The translations under genes were made by a program, and so were the position numbers. A model generated the notes under the pieces. It was not told where the DNA came from, ran no database searches, and saw only the letters and a list, made by a program, of their open reading frames with translations. Shown here piece by piece: positions 28,183-37,174 of a stretch of 56,440 nt of DNA (positions are counted from its first letter, which is position 1; each line of letters begins with the position of its first letter). Where the stretch lies: the NCBI GenBank assembly GCA_021805565.1, contig JAJZFA010000008.1, positions 1-56,440 on the forward strand. The letters run 5' to 3'. The DNA is from Pseudomonadota bacterium (GTDB lineage Bacteria; Pseudomonadota; Alphaproteobacteria; Acetobacterales; Acetobacteraceae).

Positions 28183-29349
28183 TCAGTACGATTTCGGCAG
28201 GTCCAGAACCCGTTCCGCCAGGTAACTCAGGATCAGTTCGCGGCTGACCGGCGCGATGCGGGGCAGCATGCTTTCGCGAAACAGCCGTTCCACGTGATAT
28301 TCCTGCGCATACCCCATGCCGCCATGGGTCAGCACGGCCTGTTCGGCGGCGCGATAGCCGGCCTCGGCCGCCAGATATTTCGCCGCGTTCGCCTCGGCCC
28401 CGCATTCACGGCCGGTGTCGTACATCCACGCCGCCTTGAACGTCAGCAAATTCGCCGCTTCCAGTTCGGCCCAGTTCTTCGCCAGCGGATGCTGAATACC
28501 CTGATTCTGCCCGATCGGACGGCCGAACACCACGCGCTCCTTCGCGTACCGAGCCGCCCGAGCGAGCGCAGCCCGGCCGATGCCGACGGCCTCGGCCGCG
28601 ATCAACACCCGCTCAGGGTTCAATCCATGCAGCAGCGCCCGGAACCCCTCGCCTTCCTCGCCGATCCGGTCTTCCACCGGCACCCGCATGTCCTCGAAAA
28701 ACACCATGTTCGAATCGACTGCGTGACGGCCCATCTTATGGATCAACCGGACTTCCGCATGCGTCTTGTCCAGATCGGTATAGAACAGCGTCATGCCCTG
28801 CGATTTGCGCTTGACCTTGTCCAGCGGCGTGGTCCGGGCCAACAGCAGTATCTTGTTCGCGACCTGCGCGGTGGATGTCCAGATTTTCGTGCCGTTGATG
28901 CGATAATGGTCGCCGTGCAAATCGGCCCGCGTAATGATCTCGGTCGTGTTGAGCCCGGCGTTCGGTTCGGTAACGCCGAAACAGGATTTGTCCTTGCCCT
29001 CTATCAGCGGCGGCAGCATGCGGGCCTTCTGCGCGTCCGTGCCGTAAACCACCACCGGATTCAGGCCAAAAATGTTGATGTGGATGGCACTCGCACCGCT
29101 CATGGCCGCGCCCGATTCGGCGACCGCCTGCGCCAGGATCGCGGCTTCGGTAATGCCCAGTCCGGCGCCGCCATACGCCTCCGGCATTGCGATCCCCAGC
29201 CACTGCCCGGCCGCCATGGCGTCGAAGAACGCATACGGGAAGGTCGCGGTGTTTTCCCGCTCCAGCCAATAGCTGTCGCCGAACCGGGCGCAGACGCGCA
29301 GAACCTCCTCGCGTATTTGCTGTTGCGCGTCGGTGAATGCGAAATCCAT
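28183..29349 (-). CDS. acyl-CoA dehydrogenase
   Basis: 388 residues with the standard three domains. CFGVTEPNAGLNTTEI is the first FAD signature, and HGGMGYAQEYHVERLFRE near the C-terminus holds the catalytic glutamate position and the second signature. KIWTSTAQVANKILLLART forms the middle beta domain. It oxidises an acyl-CoA to the 2-enoyl-CoA and passes electrons to ETF; chain length or branching cannot be read from sequence. The start MDFAFTDAQQQI is typical. It lies 53 bp from the second gamma-glutamyltransferase gene on the same strand, possibly one operon. Confidence 0.92.
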   Translation of the reverse strand: MDFAFTDAQQQIREEVLRVCARFGDSYWLERENTATFPYAFFDAMAAGQWLGIAMPEAYGGAGLGITEAAILAQAVAESGAAMSGASAIHINIFGLNPVVVYGTDAQKARMLPPLIEGKDKSCFGVTEPNAGLNTTEIITRADLHGDHYRINGTKIWTSTAQVANKILLLARTTPLDKVKRKSQGMTLFYTDLDKTHAEVRLIHKMGRHAVDSNMVFFEDMRVPVEDRIGEEGEGFRALLHGLNPERVLIAAEAVGIGRAALARAARYAKERVVFGRPIGQNQGIQHPLAKNWAELEAANLLTFKAAWMYDTGRECGAEANAAKYLAAEAGYRAAEQAVLTHGGMGYAQEYHVERLFRESMLPRIAPVSRELILSYLAERVLDLPKSY

Positions 29350-29402
29350 AGGTGGACCCTTTCCAGGCTAAATCCAGGGCGACAGGACGGCGACAGCAAC
29401 CG

Positions 29403-30977
29403 TTACAATTGCGCCACAGCGCCCGACCAGGGCGACGCGACATCGGCGATTCCCGCGCGCGTGCCGGCGGCTTCGGCAACAATCATGTTCGGACACGCAA
29501 AGTTGATCGGCATGACACCGTGCTCGACGATGTCGGTGGGCCCGTCGGCGGACAGCGCGTCCAGCACATCGTGCGGCAATCGCCGGTCGGCGGACAGATA
29601 GGCGGGGTCGGACACGTCGATCCGTGGCTGGTGCGCCGCGTCCTCCAGAGTCATGCCGAAATCGGTCACGAATGCCAGCATTTGCGTCACCGCGGCCAAA
29701 ATCCGCCGTCCGCCGGACGCACCGGCCGCGAGCACCGGCCGGTCACCCTCGCGTAGGATCATGGGCGACATGTTGGTCAGCGGCCGCTTGCCGCCGGCGA
29801 TGGAGTTTGGCTGGTTCGGACGCGGATCGAACCACATGACGCCGTTGTTCATCAGAACGCCGGATTTCGGCAGCACTACCCGGCTTCCCATTGACGACAG
29901 CAACGTCGTCGTCAGTGCGACCATGGTGCCGTCTTCGTCGCAAACGGTCAGATGGGTGGTGCAGGTCTCCGCCGCCATCGGATCGGCGTCGCCCAGCCCG
30001 TCCAGCCGTTCCTGGTAAGCCTTCTTCATTGCCCGCCCCAGCGCGACGAACCAGGCGGCATCGGGCCTCGCCCCGGCGGCAACGGGCGCCATTTGCTCCA
30101 GCACCCGGATCATTGTGGGGGCGGCGGTCAGACCGCCCGCCAGTTGCAGTGTCTTGCCGCGCCACGGAAATTGCGTCGCCGGCCGGACCCGGACGTGGCA
30201 GGATCGCAGGTCGTCCGCCGACAACACGCCGCCCATGTCTTTCGCGTCGGCGGCAATGGCGGCCGCGATATCGCCCTCATACTGATCTCGCAGCCCCGCG
30301 CGGGACAGGTGTTCCAGCGTATCGGCCAGCGCCCCGAGGCGGAAAAATCCCGGCGTGCCTTGATAAGGCGCGACCGGGGGCAGGCCGTCCGGCAGATAGA
30401 TGCGGGCGCTTTCGGCGTAGCGGCGCAGCACCGATGCGGACGTGCCGACCTTCAGCGTCGTCAGCCAGTCTTGCGGCAACCCTCGTTTCGCCAAGGCGAT
30501 CGCCGGGGCCATGACGTCCGCCAGCGGCAGTTTCCCCCACGTGCTGTGCATGTGAGCGTATCCGGCGGTCGAGGACGGGATCGCGAACGACAGCGGCCCG
30601 TGGATGTTGGCATCGTCTTCGACCTCCGGCCACGCGAATAAATCCTGCTTCATACGGCCGGTCAGCCGGAACGCGGCGGGGCTGAGCCCCCTGGGGGCCA
30701 CCGGACCGAAATCCACCACCTCGGCCGTCGGCTGGCCAGCCCGGTGCACCACGGCAAATCCGATCCCGCCAAGCCCGGAATTCCAGGGTTCGGTGGCCGC
30801 CAGCGCCAGCGCGGTTGCAACCGCGGCATCTATAGCGTTACCCCCCGCGTCTAGGATCGCCACACCGGCCTCCGCCGCGCCGCGCACCTGTGACACCACG
30901 ATGCCGCGGCGCCCGCGCGCCGCTGGCTTGGACAAAACCCAGTTCTGGGTGACATGGGGGGACGGAACGTACGTCAT
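29403..30977 (-). CDS. gamma-glutamyltransferase family protein (second copy)
   Basis: 524 residues. GVAILDAGGNAIDAAVATAL and EPWNSGLGGIGFAVV match the family, and TCTTHLTVCDEDGTMVALTT contains the processing Thr (TTHLTV). No signal peptide is visible, unlike the first copy, so it may be cytoplasmic or act on another gamma-glutamyl or amide substrate; some members of this branch are acylases or oxamate-type hydrolases. The Met of MTYVPSPHVTQ was chosen because GGAGA lies nine bases upstream. It is divergent from the EI24-like gene, with an ACACGTGT palindrome between them. Confidence 0.85.
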   Translation of the reverse strand: MTYVPSPHVTQNWVLSKPAARGRRGIVVSQVRGAAEAGVAILDAGGNAIDAAVATALALAATEPWNSGLGGIGFAVVHRAGQPTAEVVDFGPVAPRGLSPAAFRLTGRMKQDLFAWPEVEDDANIHGPLSFAIPSSTAGYAHMHSTWGKLPLADVMAPAIALAKRGLPQDWLTTLKVGTSASVLRRYAESARIYLPDGLPPVAPYQGTPGFFRLGALADTLEHLSRAGLRDQYEGDIAAAIAADAKDMGGVLSADDLRSCHVRVRPATQFPWRGKTLQLAGGLTAAPTMIRVLEQMAPVAAGARPDAAWFVALGRAMKKAYQERLDGLGDADPMAAETCTTHLTVCDEDGTMVALTTTLLSSMGSRVVLPKSGVLMNNGVMWFDPRPNQPNSIAGGKRPLTNMSPMILREGDRPVLAAGASGGRRILAAVTQMLAFVTDFGMTLEDAAHQPRIDVSDPAYLSADRRLPHDVLDALSADGPTDIVEHGVMPINFACPNMIVAEAAGTRAGIADVASPWSGAVAQL

Positions 30978-31086
30978 GCGGTGTTCTCCTGTCATACGCG
31001 GCCGGACGTGTGGATCGGATACACGTGTGCATCGACTATAGGGGATGGTATCGGTTCATGCGAACCGGCGACCGGAGGAGATATTT

Positions 31087-31788
31087 GTGTTCGCACCGCT
31101 TGCCAGAGCCATTGGCCAGTTGGACGATCCGGTATTCCGGGGTGTCATGGTGCGCGGCATCGGCTGGTCCGTCGCCTGTGTCGTCGCGCTGCATGCGGGG
31201 GCGGCCTGGATCGTCCACCGGCTGCTGGGGATGCACGGCCTGCTGGCCTGGGGTGCCGATATCGTGGGAGCAATCGGCGCATCGCTGCTGGCGTTTTGGC
31301 TGTTTCTGCCGGTCGCGGCGGCGATTGGAACATTTTACTTCGACCGGATCGCCGCCGCGGTCGAGCAGCGGTTCTATCCGTTTCTGCCGCCCCCCAACGG
31401 CGCACCGCTGCTGGAACAGGTCTGGGACGGCCTGGCGGTGGCGTTGCGCGTGCTGATGCTGAACATCGCCGCCCTGGTTCCGATGCTGCTGTTGCCAGGC
31501 ATCGGCCTGATGCTTGGTTGGGCCATTGCTGCCTATGCGATCGGCCGGGGCTTGTTCGTCGCGGTGGCGATGCGGCGGATGTCGCGCCTTGCGGCAGAAT
31601 CGCTGTATCGCGCGAATCGGGGCGCGGTATGGGCGCACGGCGGTATTTTGGCACTGGCGGCTTACATTCCGGTCATGAATCTGTTTATCCCCGTAATCGG
31701 CGTCGCGGCCATGGTTCACGTCCTGGACGTGGCTCTTACGGCGGCGGACGGATCGTCAGGCGGCGCGGCACCGGGCTTGGTTCGATAA
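31087..31788 (+). CDS. EI24/CysZ-like integral membrane protein
   Basis: 233 residues and several hydrophobic helices: ASLLAFWLFLPVAAAIGTFY and ALRVLMLNIAALVPMLLLPG, then a C-terminal AAYIPVMNLFIPVIGVAAMV. The pattern matches the EI24 family (CysZ-type, often annotated as sulfate transporters or membrane proteins of unknown role). GTG was chosen because GGAGGAG lies six bases upstream; in-frame codons further upstream lack a site. The bactofilin gene follows on the same strand. Function in this organism is unknown. Confidence 0.75.
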   Translation: MFAPLARAIGQLDDPVFRGVMVRGIGWSVACVVALHAGAAWIVHRLLGMHGLLAWGADIVGAIGASLLAFWLFLPVAAAIGTFYFDRIAAAVEQRFYPFLPPPNGAPLLEQVWDGLAVALRVLMLNIAALVPMLLLPGIGLMLGWAIAAYAIGRGLFVAVAMRRMSRLAAESLYRANRGAVWAHGGILALAAYIPVMNLFIPVIGVAAMVHVLDVALTAADGSSGGAAPGLVR

Positions 31789-31838
31789 CGCATCGGTGTC
31801 GCGCGCTAAAACAGCATGTTGTTAGCCCTGTGCGGACT

Positions 31839-32561
31839 ATGGTAGGGCAGGTTTCCTCTTGCATTTGGTACAGTGTCTTGTTCAAACGTCGCAAACCCGA
31901 CGAGACCTCTTCGGCTTCGACCGCCACCCCGCTTCCGGCGGGAATTCCGTTCGCCCCGAACGCCTCAAAGGCGGAACAGTCCGGTCCGGATGTCCGCGCC
32001 AACGTTACGAACCCCAGCCAGTCGCCGTTGGATAACGGCCTTGGGGTCCCTCCTTTCCGCCCGGCCCCGACCAAGGATGCGCTCACCATGTCACGACCGC
32101 CATTTCCGTCCGCTCCCGCTTCCCCCGCGACACCCGCGTCCCCGATCCGCCCGGCCGGCGCGATGAACCGCCCCGGTGGCCGGGACCCATCGGAACGCCG
32201 GACACTAGTGGTCGGCCGCGGTATCAGTGTTCAAGGCATCGTGCAGGACGCCGAACGCCTGGTGGTGGAAGGCACTGTCGAAGCGACGATGATCCATGCC
32301 ACTGAACTGTCCATCGCCCCTGGCGGCGTCTTCAAGGGCGAAGTGGAGGTCGAAGAGGCTGAAATCGCCGGCGTAATCGACGGGACATTGACCGCCCGGG
32401 GAAGCCTGGTTGTCCGGGCCAGCGGCAAGGTTCTCGGCACCGCACGCTGCCGCCGCTTGCAGGTCGAAGACGGTGGGCAGATCACCGGCCGGATCGAGAT
32501 GATCTCCGACCAGCCGCAAACCGATGTGCCGCCCCGCCAGCCGGCCGAACCGGCGATCTGA
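31839..32561 (+). CDS. bactofilin-family cytoskeletal protein
   Basis: The conserved core is ERRTLVVGRGISVQGIVQDA, then repeated short beta-helix rungs with alternating hydrophobic and Gly residues (VEGTVEA, GVFKGEVEV, GVIDGTLTARGSLVVRASG, GTARCRRLQVEDGGQITGRI), as in bactofilins that polymerise at the membrane. The core is preceded by a long Pro/Ala/Ser-rich disordered N-terminus and followed by a short Pro-rich tail. The start is unsure: an ATG gives MVGQVSSC, while TTG at 31878 gives the family-like LFKRRKPDE. Neither has a good ribosome-binding site. Confidence 0.85.
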   Translation: MVGQVSSCIWYSVLFKRRKPDETSSASTATPLPAGIPFAPNASKAEQSGPDVRANVTNPSQSPLDNGLGVPPFRPAPTKDALTMSRPPFPSAPASPATPASPIRPAGAMNRPGGRDPSERRTLVVGRGISVQGIVQDAERLVVEGTVEATMIHATELSIAPGGVFKGEVEVEEAEIAGVIDGTLTARGSLVVRASGKVLGTARCRRLQVEDGGQITGRIEMISDQPQTDVPPRQPAEPAI

Positions 32562-32619
32562 CCCTGCGCGCAATGGCGCCGGCCGGACTGGCGTTGTCGT
32601 GCCATGGCCGAGAATTCGC

Positions 32620-32648
32620 TTGAAATGCCGGGCCGGAAGGGCCATAAC
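32620..32648 (+). promoter_or_regulatory. probable promoter of ssrA
   Basis: TTGAAA and CATAAC are separated by 17 bp and end about 7 bp before the start of the conserved tmRNA stem (GTCAGC-TT-GCTGAC). The spacing is optimal for a sigma-70-type promoter. Confidence 0.5.
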
Positions 32649-32654
32649 ACTAAT

Positions 32655-32925
32655 GTCAGCTTGCTGACTATGGCGATAAACGGTGCGTGGAATAATCGTT
32701 GTGGACCCGGGGGCAGTGCCCGGCGCCTCCACCATTCACCCCGGCGTTATGGGTTATATGGGGGCGAAACAGGCTCGACACGCGTGGTAAAGACTCATCT
32801 TTTGCCCGGCATGATTCCGCCGTTATCGGGTCAAATCACAGGTGCCAACGATAATCAGGCGCTCGCCGTCGCTGCATAAGCGATAGGCGCGGTTCGGGGG
32901 GCACCGGGCAACAGAAGCCCCCCAA
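32655..32925 (+). ncRNA. ssrA: transfer-messenger RNA, two-piece permuted form
   Basis: The acceptor piece comes first: it ends at GCGCCTCCACCA (CCA at 32732-32734), with GGACCCGGG forming the T-arm side. A short spacer follows, then the coding piece beginning GGGGGC at 32760, whose bases pair with GCCTCC of the acceptor. The tag reads ANDNQALAVAA followed by TAA (32844-32879), with ANDN and the ALAVAA-type end typical of alphaproteobacteria. GGGGGGC at 32896-32902 pairs with GCCCCCC at 32917-32923, a final hairpin. tmRNA rescues stalled ribosomes and tags products for proteolysis with SmpB. The mature ends are approximate. Confidence 0.88.
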
Positions 32926-32938
32926 CTTTCTATTCAAA

Positions 32939-33606
32939 TCAAGCGAACGCCGAACGTCCCGGCAAACCCTGCTCGCCCGCCGCCATAATGGTCACGGCGC
33001 GGGAGTCGCGCTGGCGCGCGATCCAGCCCAGATCCAGACCGCGCGTGGCAAGGGCCGCGCCCAAACGCCTGGCGATGTGTGCCCGCGTTCGCTCCAGTCC
33101 AGGCACCGGCGGCAAAAAGTGGGCTTTCCGGGCCATGGTGCGGCGCCGAACGCCTGTAGAAGCGCGCGGCCACTCGGAGTAAATTCTCCCCCATCGGCGG
33201 CGAGCACGAGGTGGCCGGCCCCGGTCAGCGAGTCGGCCAGCGCGACTCGGAGGCGTCCGACGAGGTGCTCATACAAGTGCGCGCGGTCCGCACCGCGTCG
33301 CCACCCTGCCATGGGCGTTCGTGACGGGGTACGGGGCCAGCGACGGCGGTCACGCTTTCCAGCAGCTGACCGGCAATTAACGATGCCAGGCGAAAATACC
33401 GGTGACGCCCTCTTTTCCATAACGAGCAGACCTCCGTCTGTCAGCCGGGCCAGGTGACCCGTGGCTGTCGGCGGCGACACCCGGGCGGAAAACGCCAGTC
33501 CCTTCGCCGTCAGTGCCCGTTCATCCATAAGCATCGTCAATATCGTCGCTCAGGCCGCGTCCCCGAGGAGCGCGGCGACCGAGACCATGCGTGCGATGTC
33601 GCTCAT
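32939..33606 (-). pseudogene. degraded ArsR-family transcriptional regulator
   Basis: Read from the right: MSDIARMVSVAALLGDAA, then an in-frame TGA where Arg is expected, then ATILTMLMDERALTAKGLAF and ARVSPPTATGHLARLTDGG, an ArsR-type winged helix. A frameshift follows MEK: the other frame gives RGRHRYFRLASLIAGQLLES, then a second shift returns to RTPMAGWRRG. A third shift before the last 60 residues (GLERTRAHIARRLGAALATR) restores the expected C-terminus (LGWIARQRDSRAV). One nonsense change and at least three frameshifts make it non-functional. No metal-efflux gene is nearby. Confidence 0.8.
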
Positions 33607-34142
33607 AGGCAACCAGCATAGTCACTTATTGCCTGACTCTTGACACTTTGTGTGTCGAAAAATCCCATGCGATCATGGTCGGAACGATAACCGCCCCAAT
33701 CAGCCGTTTCCCCGCCACGGTCGCGACGCGTGAAACCGTGGTCAGTTAGTACAGATACGTCCTTTTGATCCGCTTGCTTCCACAAAGGTCCAGTAACCGC
33801 CGCAATTGCCTCGACAACCGTTTCGGCGCGAACAGAAGGGAGCCCAGGTCGAAACCCGCGGGTGGATCAGCCCAAGCCTGGAAACCTGGGGTAATCGAGG
33901 ATTTGTACTTGACCCGCACAATGGAACTTCGTCATGCCGTGCGCGTAGCACACCGTCGGCAGTGGCTCGGCGATAAACACCCGATCGTAGCATGACATGC
34001 CTCCGGCTATCCGGGCTTCGTGAGGTTCCAACAGTGCGCTGCTGATGGCATCCTCGGCTGTTCTGGAGATGGCCGGGAATGCTATGATCTCTTTGGTTCC
34101 GGCTTCGCCGGGATAAGTTCACATAACGGAGGAGGGTGAGCC
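33607..34142. other. non-coding or decayed stretch before the SDR gene
   Basis: About 540 bp with no intact gene. On the minus strand, two pieces separated by one stop read like protein: an EDAISSALLEPHEARIAGG piece running on through CYDRVFIAEPLPTVCYAHG to a TGA near 33870, then AETVVEAIAAVTGPLWKQAD to 33603. They may be the relic of a gene, but I recognise no family. The last bases hold the GGAGGAGGG ribosome-binding site of the SDR gene. Confidence 0.4.
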
Positions 34143-34889
34143 ATGGCAGATCGTGTCGCCATCATTACGGGCGCTGGAAGCGGAATCGGGCGGGCCGCGG
34201 CATTGAATTTGCTCGCAGGTGGCTGGTCAGCCGTGCTGGTCGGTCGCCGTCCCGACGCACTGGAGGAAACAGCCGGCATGGCAAAGGGTGGCAAGACCCT
34301 AATCGCGCCCACCGATGTTACCGATCCCGCGCAAGTGGAAGCATTGTTCGCCAAGGTGAAAGCTGCTTATGGCCGACTGGACACATTGTTCAACAATGCC
34401 GGCGGCAACGTGCCGGCCACCAATTTTGGCGACTTCACTTTTGAAATGTGGCGTCAGGTCTGTGCGATCAATCTGGACGCGATGTTCCTGTGTGCCAACG
34501 CCGCGTTCCGGGCGATGCGAGATCAGCAACCCCAGGGCGGACGGATCATCAACAACGGATCGATTTCCGCCCACAACCCGCGGCCTGGTTCGGTGGCTTA
34601 CACCTCCACGAAGCACGCGATTACCGGGTTGACGAAGTCGATCGCGCTGGATGGACGGCCGTACGATATTTGCTGCAGCCAAGTGGATATCGGCAACGCG
34701 GCGACGCCGATGACAGCGCGATCGACGAACGGGCAGATGCAGCCGAATGGCCAGATCGCGGTTGAGGCGCGCATGGATGCGGATCATGTGGGAAAACAAG
34801 TTGCATTCATGGCCAACCTGCCGCTGGAATCCAACGTGCAGTTTGTGACCATTATGGCGAGCAAGATGCCGTGGATTGGGCGCGGCTAG
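34143..34889 (+). CDS. short-chain dehydrogenase/reductase
   Basis: 248 residues. The cofactor motif is ITGAGSGIGRAAALNLLAG, with NNAGG in the next strand, catalytic Ser in NNGSISAHNP and the YxxxK in AYTSTKHAITG. This is a classical SDR that uses NAD(P)(H) on a small alcohol or ketone; the substrate is not evident. A strong GGAGGAGGG lies upstream of the ATG. The esterase gene starts at the base after its stop, so the two are co-transcribed and may act on the same compound (ester hydrolysis and alcohol oxidation), an inference. Confidence 0.9.
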   Translation: MADRVAIITGAGSGIGRAAALNLLAGGWSAVLVGRRPDALEETAGMAKGGKTLIAPTDVTDPAQVEALFAKVKAAYGRLDTLFNNAGGNVPATNFGDFTFEMWRQVCAINLDAMFLCANAAFRAMRDQQPQGGRIINNGSISAHNPRPGSVAYTSTKHAITGLTKSIALDGRPYDICCSQVDIGNAATPMTARSTNGQMQPNGQIAVEARMDADHVGKQVAFMANLPLESNVQFVTIMASKMPWIGRG

Positions 34890-36518
34890 ATGAAGACGGG
34901 GCGGCGCGCGATGCTTGGTCTGGTTGCATTGGCGACCGCACAGCAGGGCTTCGCCGCATCTCGACACGATGGGCGGAAAGTCGCGGAACCGGCGAACGTT
35001 ACGGTTGAAACACATCGTGGCAAAGTGCGTGGAACGTTGGATCGCGCCATTAAGGTGTTCAAGGGCATTCCCTATGCCGCTGCTACCAACGGGCCAAACC
35101 GGTTTCGTCCGCCCCGGCCGGCGAAACCTTGGACAGATGTGCGAGACGCGACTGGTTATGGCCCGATGTGTCCGCAGCTTCCGCAGGGTCATCCTAGTTT
35201 TGTTGCATCCTGGACCTCCAATTCGGATGCCAGCGAAGAATGCCTCGTGCTGAACGTATGGACCCCGGCACTGCATGATCAGCGACGTAGACCGGTCATG
35301 GTCTGGCTGCATGGCGGCGGGTTTTACGCGGGATCTGGATCGCGCAACGTGTTCGACGGAACCCGGCTATGTGAGCGGGGCGATGTCGTGGTGGTAACGC
35401 TGAATCATAGGCTGAACGTTTTTGGCTTCCTGTATCTCGGCCATCTTGGCGGTTCGGAATACACGGAATCGGGCAACGCCGGCATGTTAGATATCGTCGC
35501 CGCGCTGCACTGGGTGCATGACAACATCGCCGCGTTCGGTGGCGATCCAGGAAATGTGACGATATTTGGTCAATCTGGCGGCGCGGCCAAGGTCAGTATT
35601 CTGATGGCGATGCCGCTGGCGCGTGGGCTGTTTCACAAAGCGATCGTGCAAAGCGGTTCGGCCCTAGACGCCCAGACAACGGATGAGGCGACCAAGCATG
35701 CGCTGACGTTCCTGACAGCGGTGGACGTGAAACCCAACGATCTGTCCAAGCTGGCTCGATTATCGGCGGACAACATGATCGCGGGGCTGGCACGTGCGAT
35801 GAGTACCCCCGGTGCCAAGCCGCATTATAGCCCCGTGGTGGATGGCATCGTCCTACCGCGTGATCCGTGGCAACCCGATGGGCCGACGGTATCGGCGGGG
35901 ATCCCGATAATCGTTGGGACGACACGTACAGAAACGACCGCGTTACTGGGCGCAAGCCATCCTAATAATTTCGCGCTGGACGACGCGTCACTGCCGCACG
36001 CTTTGGCGGATTGGATACCGGATCGGGACGTGGTGCGCACGATTGCCGGCTTCAGGCAGCTGATGCCGCAGGCAACGGCATCCGAGCTGTTCTTCGCGAT
36101 CACCACGGATCGCCGGGTCCGTCAGCAAGCATGGACCCAGGCGGAACATAAGGACTCACAGGGTTCGGCTTCGGTTTGGCTGTACGAATTAGACTGGACC
36201 ACGCCGGTCGATGGCGGCAAATGGGGGTCGCCGCATTCACTCGATATAGCGTTCGTTTTCGACAACGTGGCAAAGTCGAAGACAATGGTGGGTACCGGGC
36301 CGGAGCCTCAGAAGCTGGCCGACCAGATGAGTTCGGTCTGGATCGCGTTTGCCCGAACCGGCAATCCAAATACAGACGGCGTGCCAGAGTGGCCCCCGTT
36401 TACGTCCACTCAGCGGGCAACGATGGTGTTCGACGCAACATCCCACGTGGTAAACGATTTTCGCGGCGACGAACGGGCTCTGCTGATGGCGCTGCCACCG
36501 TACAGGGTAAACCGGTAG
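34890..36518 (+). CDS. type B carboxylesterase/lipase family protein
   Basis: 542 residues. A signal-like N-terminus (RRAMLGLVALATAQQGFAA) suggests export. FKGIPYAAATNGPNRFRPP, then EECLVLNVWTP, and FGQSGGAAKVSIL, the nucleophile elbow (the family usually has GESAG; here Q-S-G-G), then GSPHSLDIAFVFDN with the catalytic His. The oxyanion loop HGGGFYAGSG is intact. Ester substrate is unknown. It begins directly after the SDR gene. No ribosome-binding site is visible apart from the coupled stop/start. Confidence 0.88.
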   Translation: MKTGRRAMLGLVALATAQQGFAASRHDGRKVAEPANVTVETHRGKVRGTLDRAIKVFKGIPYAAATNGPNRFRPPRPAKPWTDVRDATGYGPMCPQLPQGHPSFVASWTSNSDASEECLVLNVWTPALHDQRRRPVMVWLHGGGFYAGSGSRNVFDGTRLCERGDVVVVTLNHRLNVFGFLYLGHLGGSEYTESGNAGMLDIVAALHWVHDNIAAFGGDPGNVTIFGQSGGAAKVSILMAMPLARGLFHKAIVQSGSALDAQTTDEATKHALTFLTAVDVKPNDLSKLARLSADNMIAGLARAMSTPGAKPHYSPVVDGIVLPRDPWQPDGPTVSAGIPIIVGTTRTETTALLGASHPNNFALDDASLPHALADWIPDRDVVRTIAGFRQLMPQATASELFFAITTDRRVRQQAWTQAEHKDSQGSASVWLYELDWTTPVDGGKWGSPHSLDIAFVFDNVAKSKTMVGTGPEPQKLADQMSSVWIAFARTGNPNTDGVPEWPPFTSTQRATMVFDATSHVVNDFRGDERALLMALPPYRVNR

Positions 36519-36548
36519 CACGGGGTGGTTGAGCGATGAGACCCGACG

Positions 36549-37174
36549 TGCTTTTATAGTGCGACGAACATCGGTTCGAGCGTTTGCCCCAGTGTATAGT
36601 GGCTGGTCAACAACCGCCGAACCCGCTTCGATGGCCTAACGTTCGGTGTCTGGCGTTACGCCGCCATCGACCTCAATCCCAATCAGCCGGTCGCAGATCG
36701 ATACCTGCCCGCGGCGGATTTTATCCAGCGCGCGCGGGAAAGGCTGGCCGCTGAAACCGGGATTGGCCAACCTGGCCAGAACCAGATCGATGCGATCAAG
36801 GACGTATTCGATCCCAGTCTCCGGCGTTGCCGGACTAAGCGCGTCCCCGGCGTTCTTGACCAGCGCGCCGATCGCCTGAAACGTCCGGTCAACGTGTCGC
36901 GTTGCTTCGGCCTGGACCGTTATCCGGTCGGCATCGGCGGTCGCGAACGCGTCCAGATAGGTGTCGGTCGGCTCGTCCTCAGATGTGTATCGAAATGGCT
37001 AGCGGAATGCGGTCTGATGGCGCGAGCGATTTCTGGCCCGAAGGTGAAATTCAGCACGAAATGACCGTCCATGACGTCCAGGTGAATCCAGTCCGCGCCC
37101 GCTTCGTCTAAGGCGCGCACCTGTTCGCCCAATTTGGCGAAATCGGCCGACAGAATGGACGGGGCGATAATCAC
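36549..37174 (-). pseudogene. rpe: ribulose-phosphate 3-epimerase, broken by two frameshifts
   Basis: The first 55 residues are intact: [20 protein letters not shown], then [20 protein letters not shown] and SHFDTHL. Around 36970-36985 the frame changes; the other frame continues [19 protein letters not shown] through LVLARLANPGFSGQPFPRAL to IGIEVDGGVTP and a TAG at 36637-36639. The last part (AIEAGSAVVDQPLYTGANAR) is in a third frame. The start (GTG) overlaps the cbbX stop by GTGA, so it was the last gene of the cbb operon (cbbE). The epimerase converts ribulose 5-phosphate and xylulose 5-phosphate; another copy would be needed elsewhere. Confidence 0.85.

Noticed and set aside
28294-29601. 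435-codon plus frame
   Set aside because: Antisense to acyl-CoA dehydrogenase.
30954-32561. 535-codon plus frame upstream of bactofilin
   Set aside because: The first part overlaps the EI24-like gene in another frame; only the C-terminal bactofilin core is convincing.
32604-32879. 91-codon plus-strand frame ending in ANDNQALAVAA
   Set aside because: It crosses both pieces of the permuted tmRNA, and its end is the proteolysis tag, so it is not a normal protein gene.
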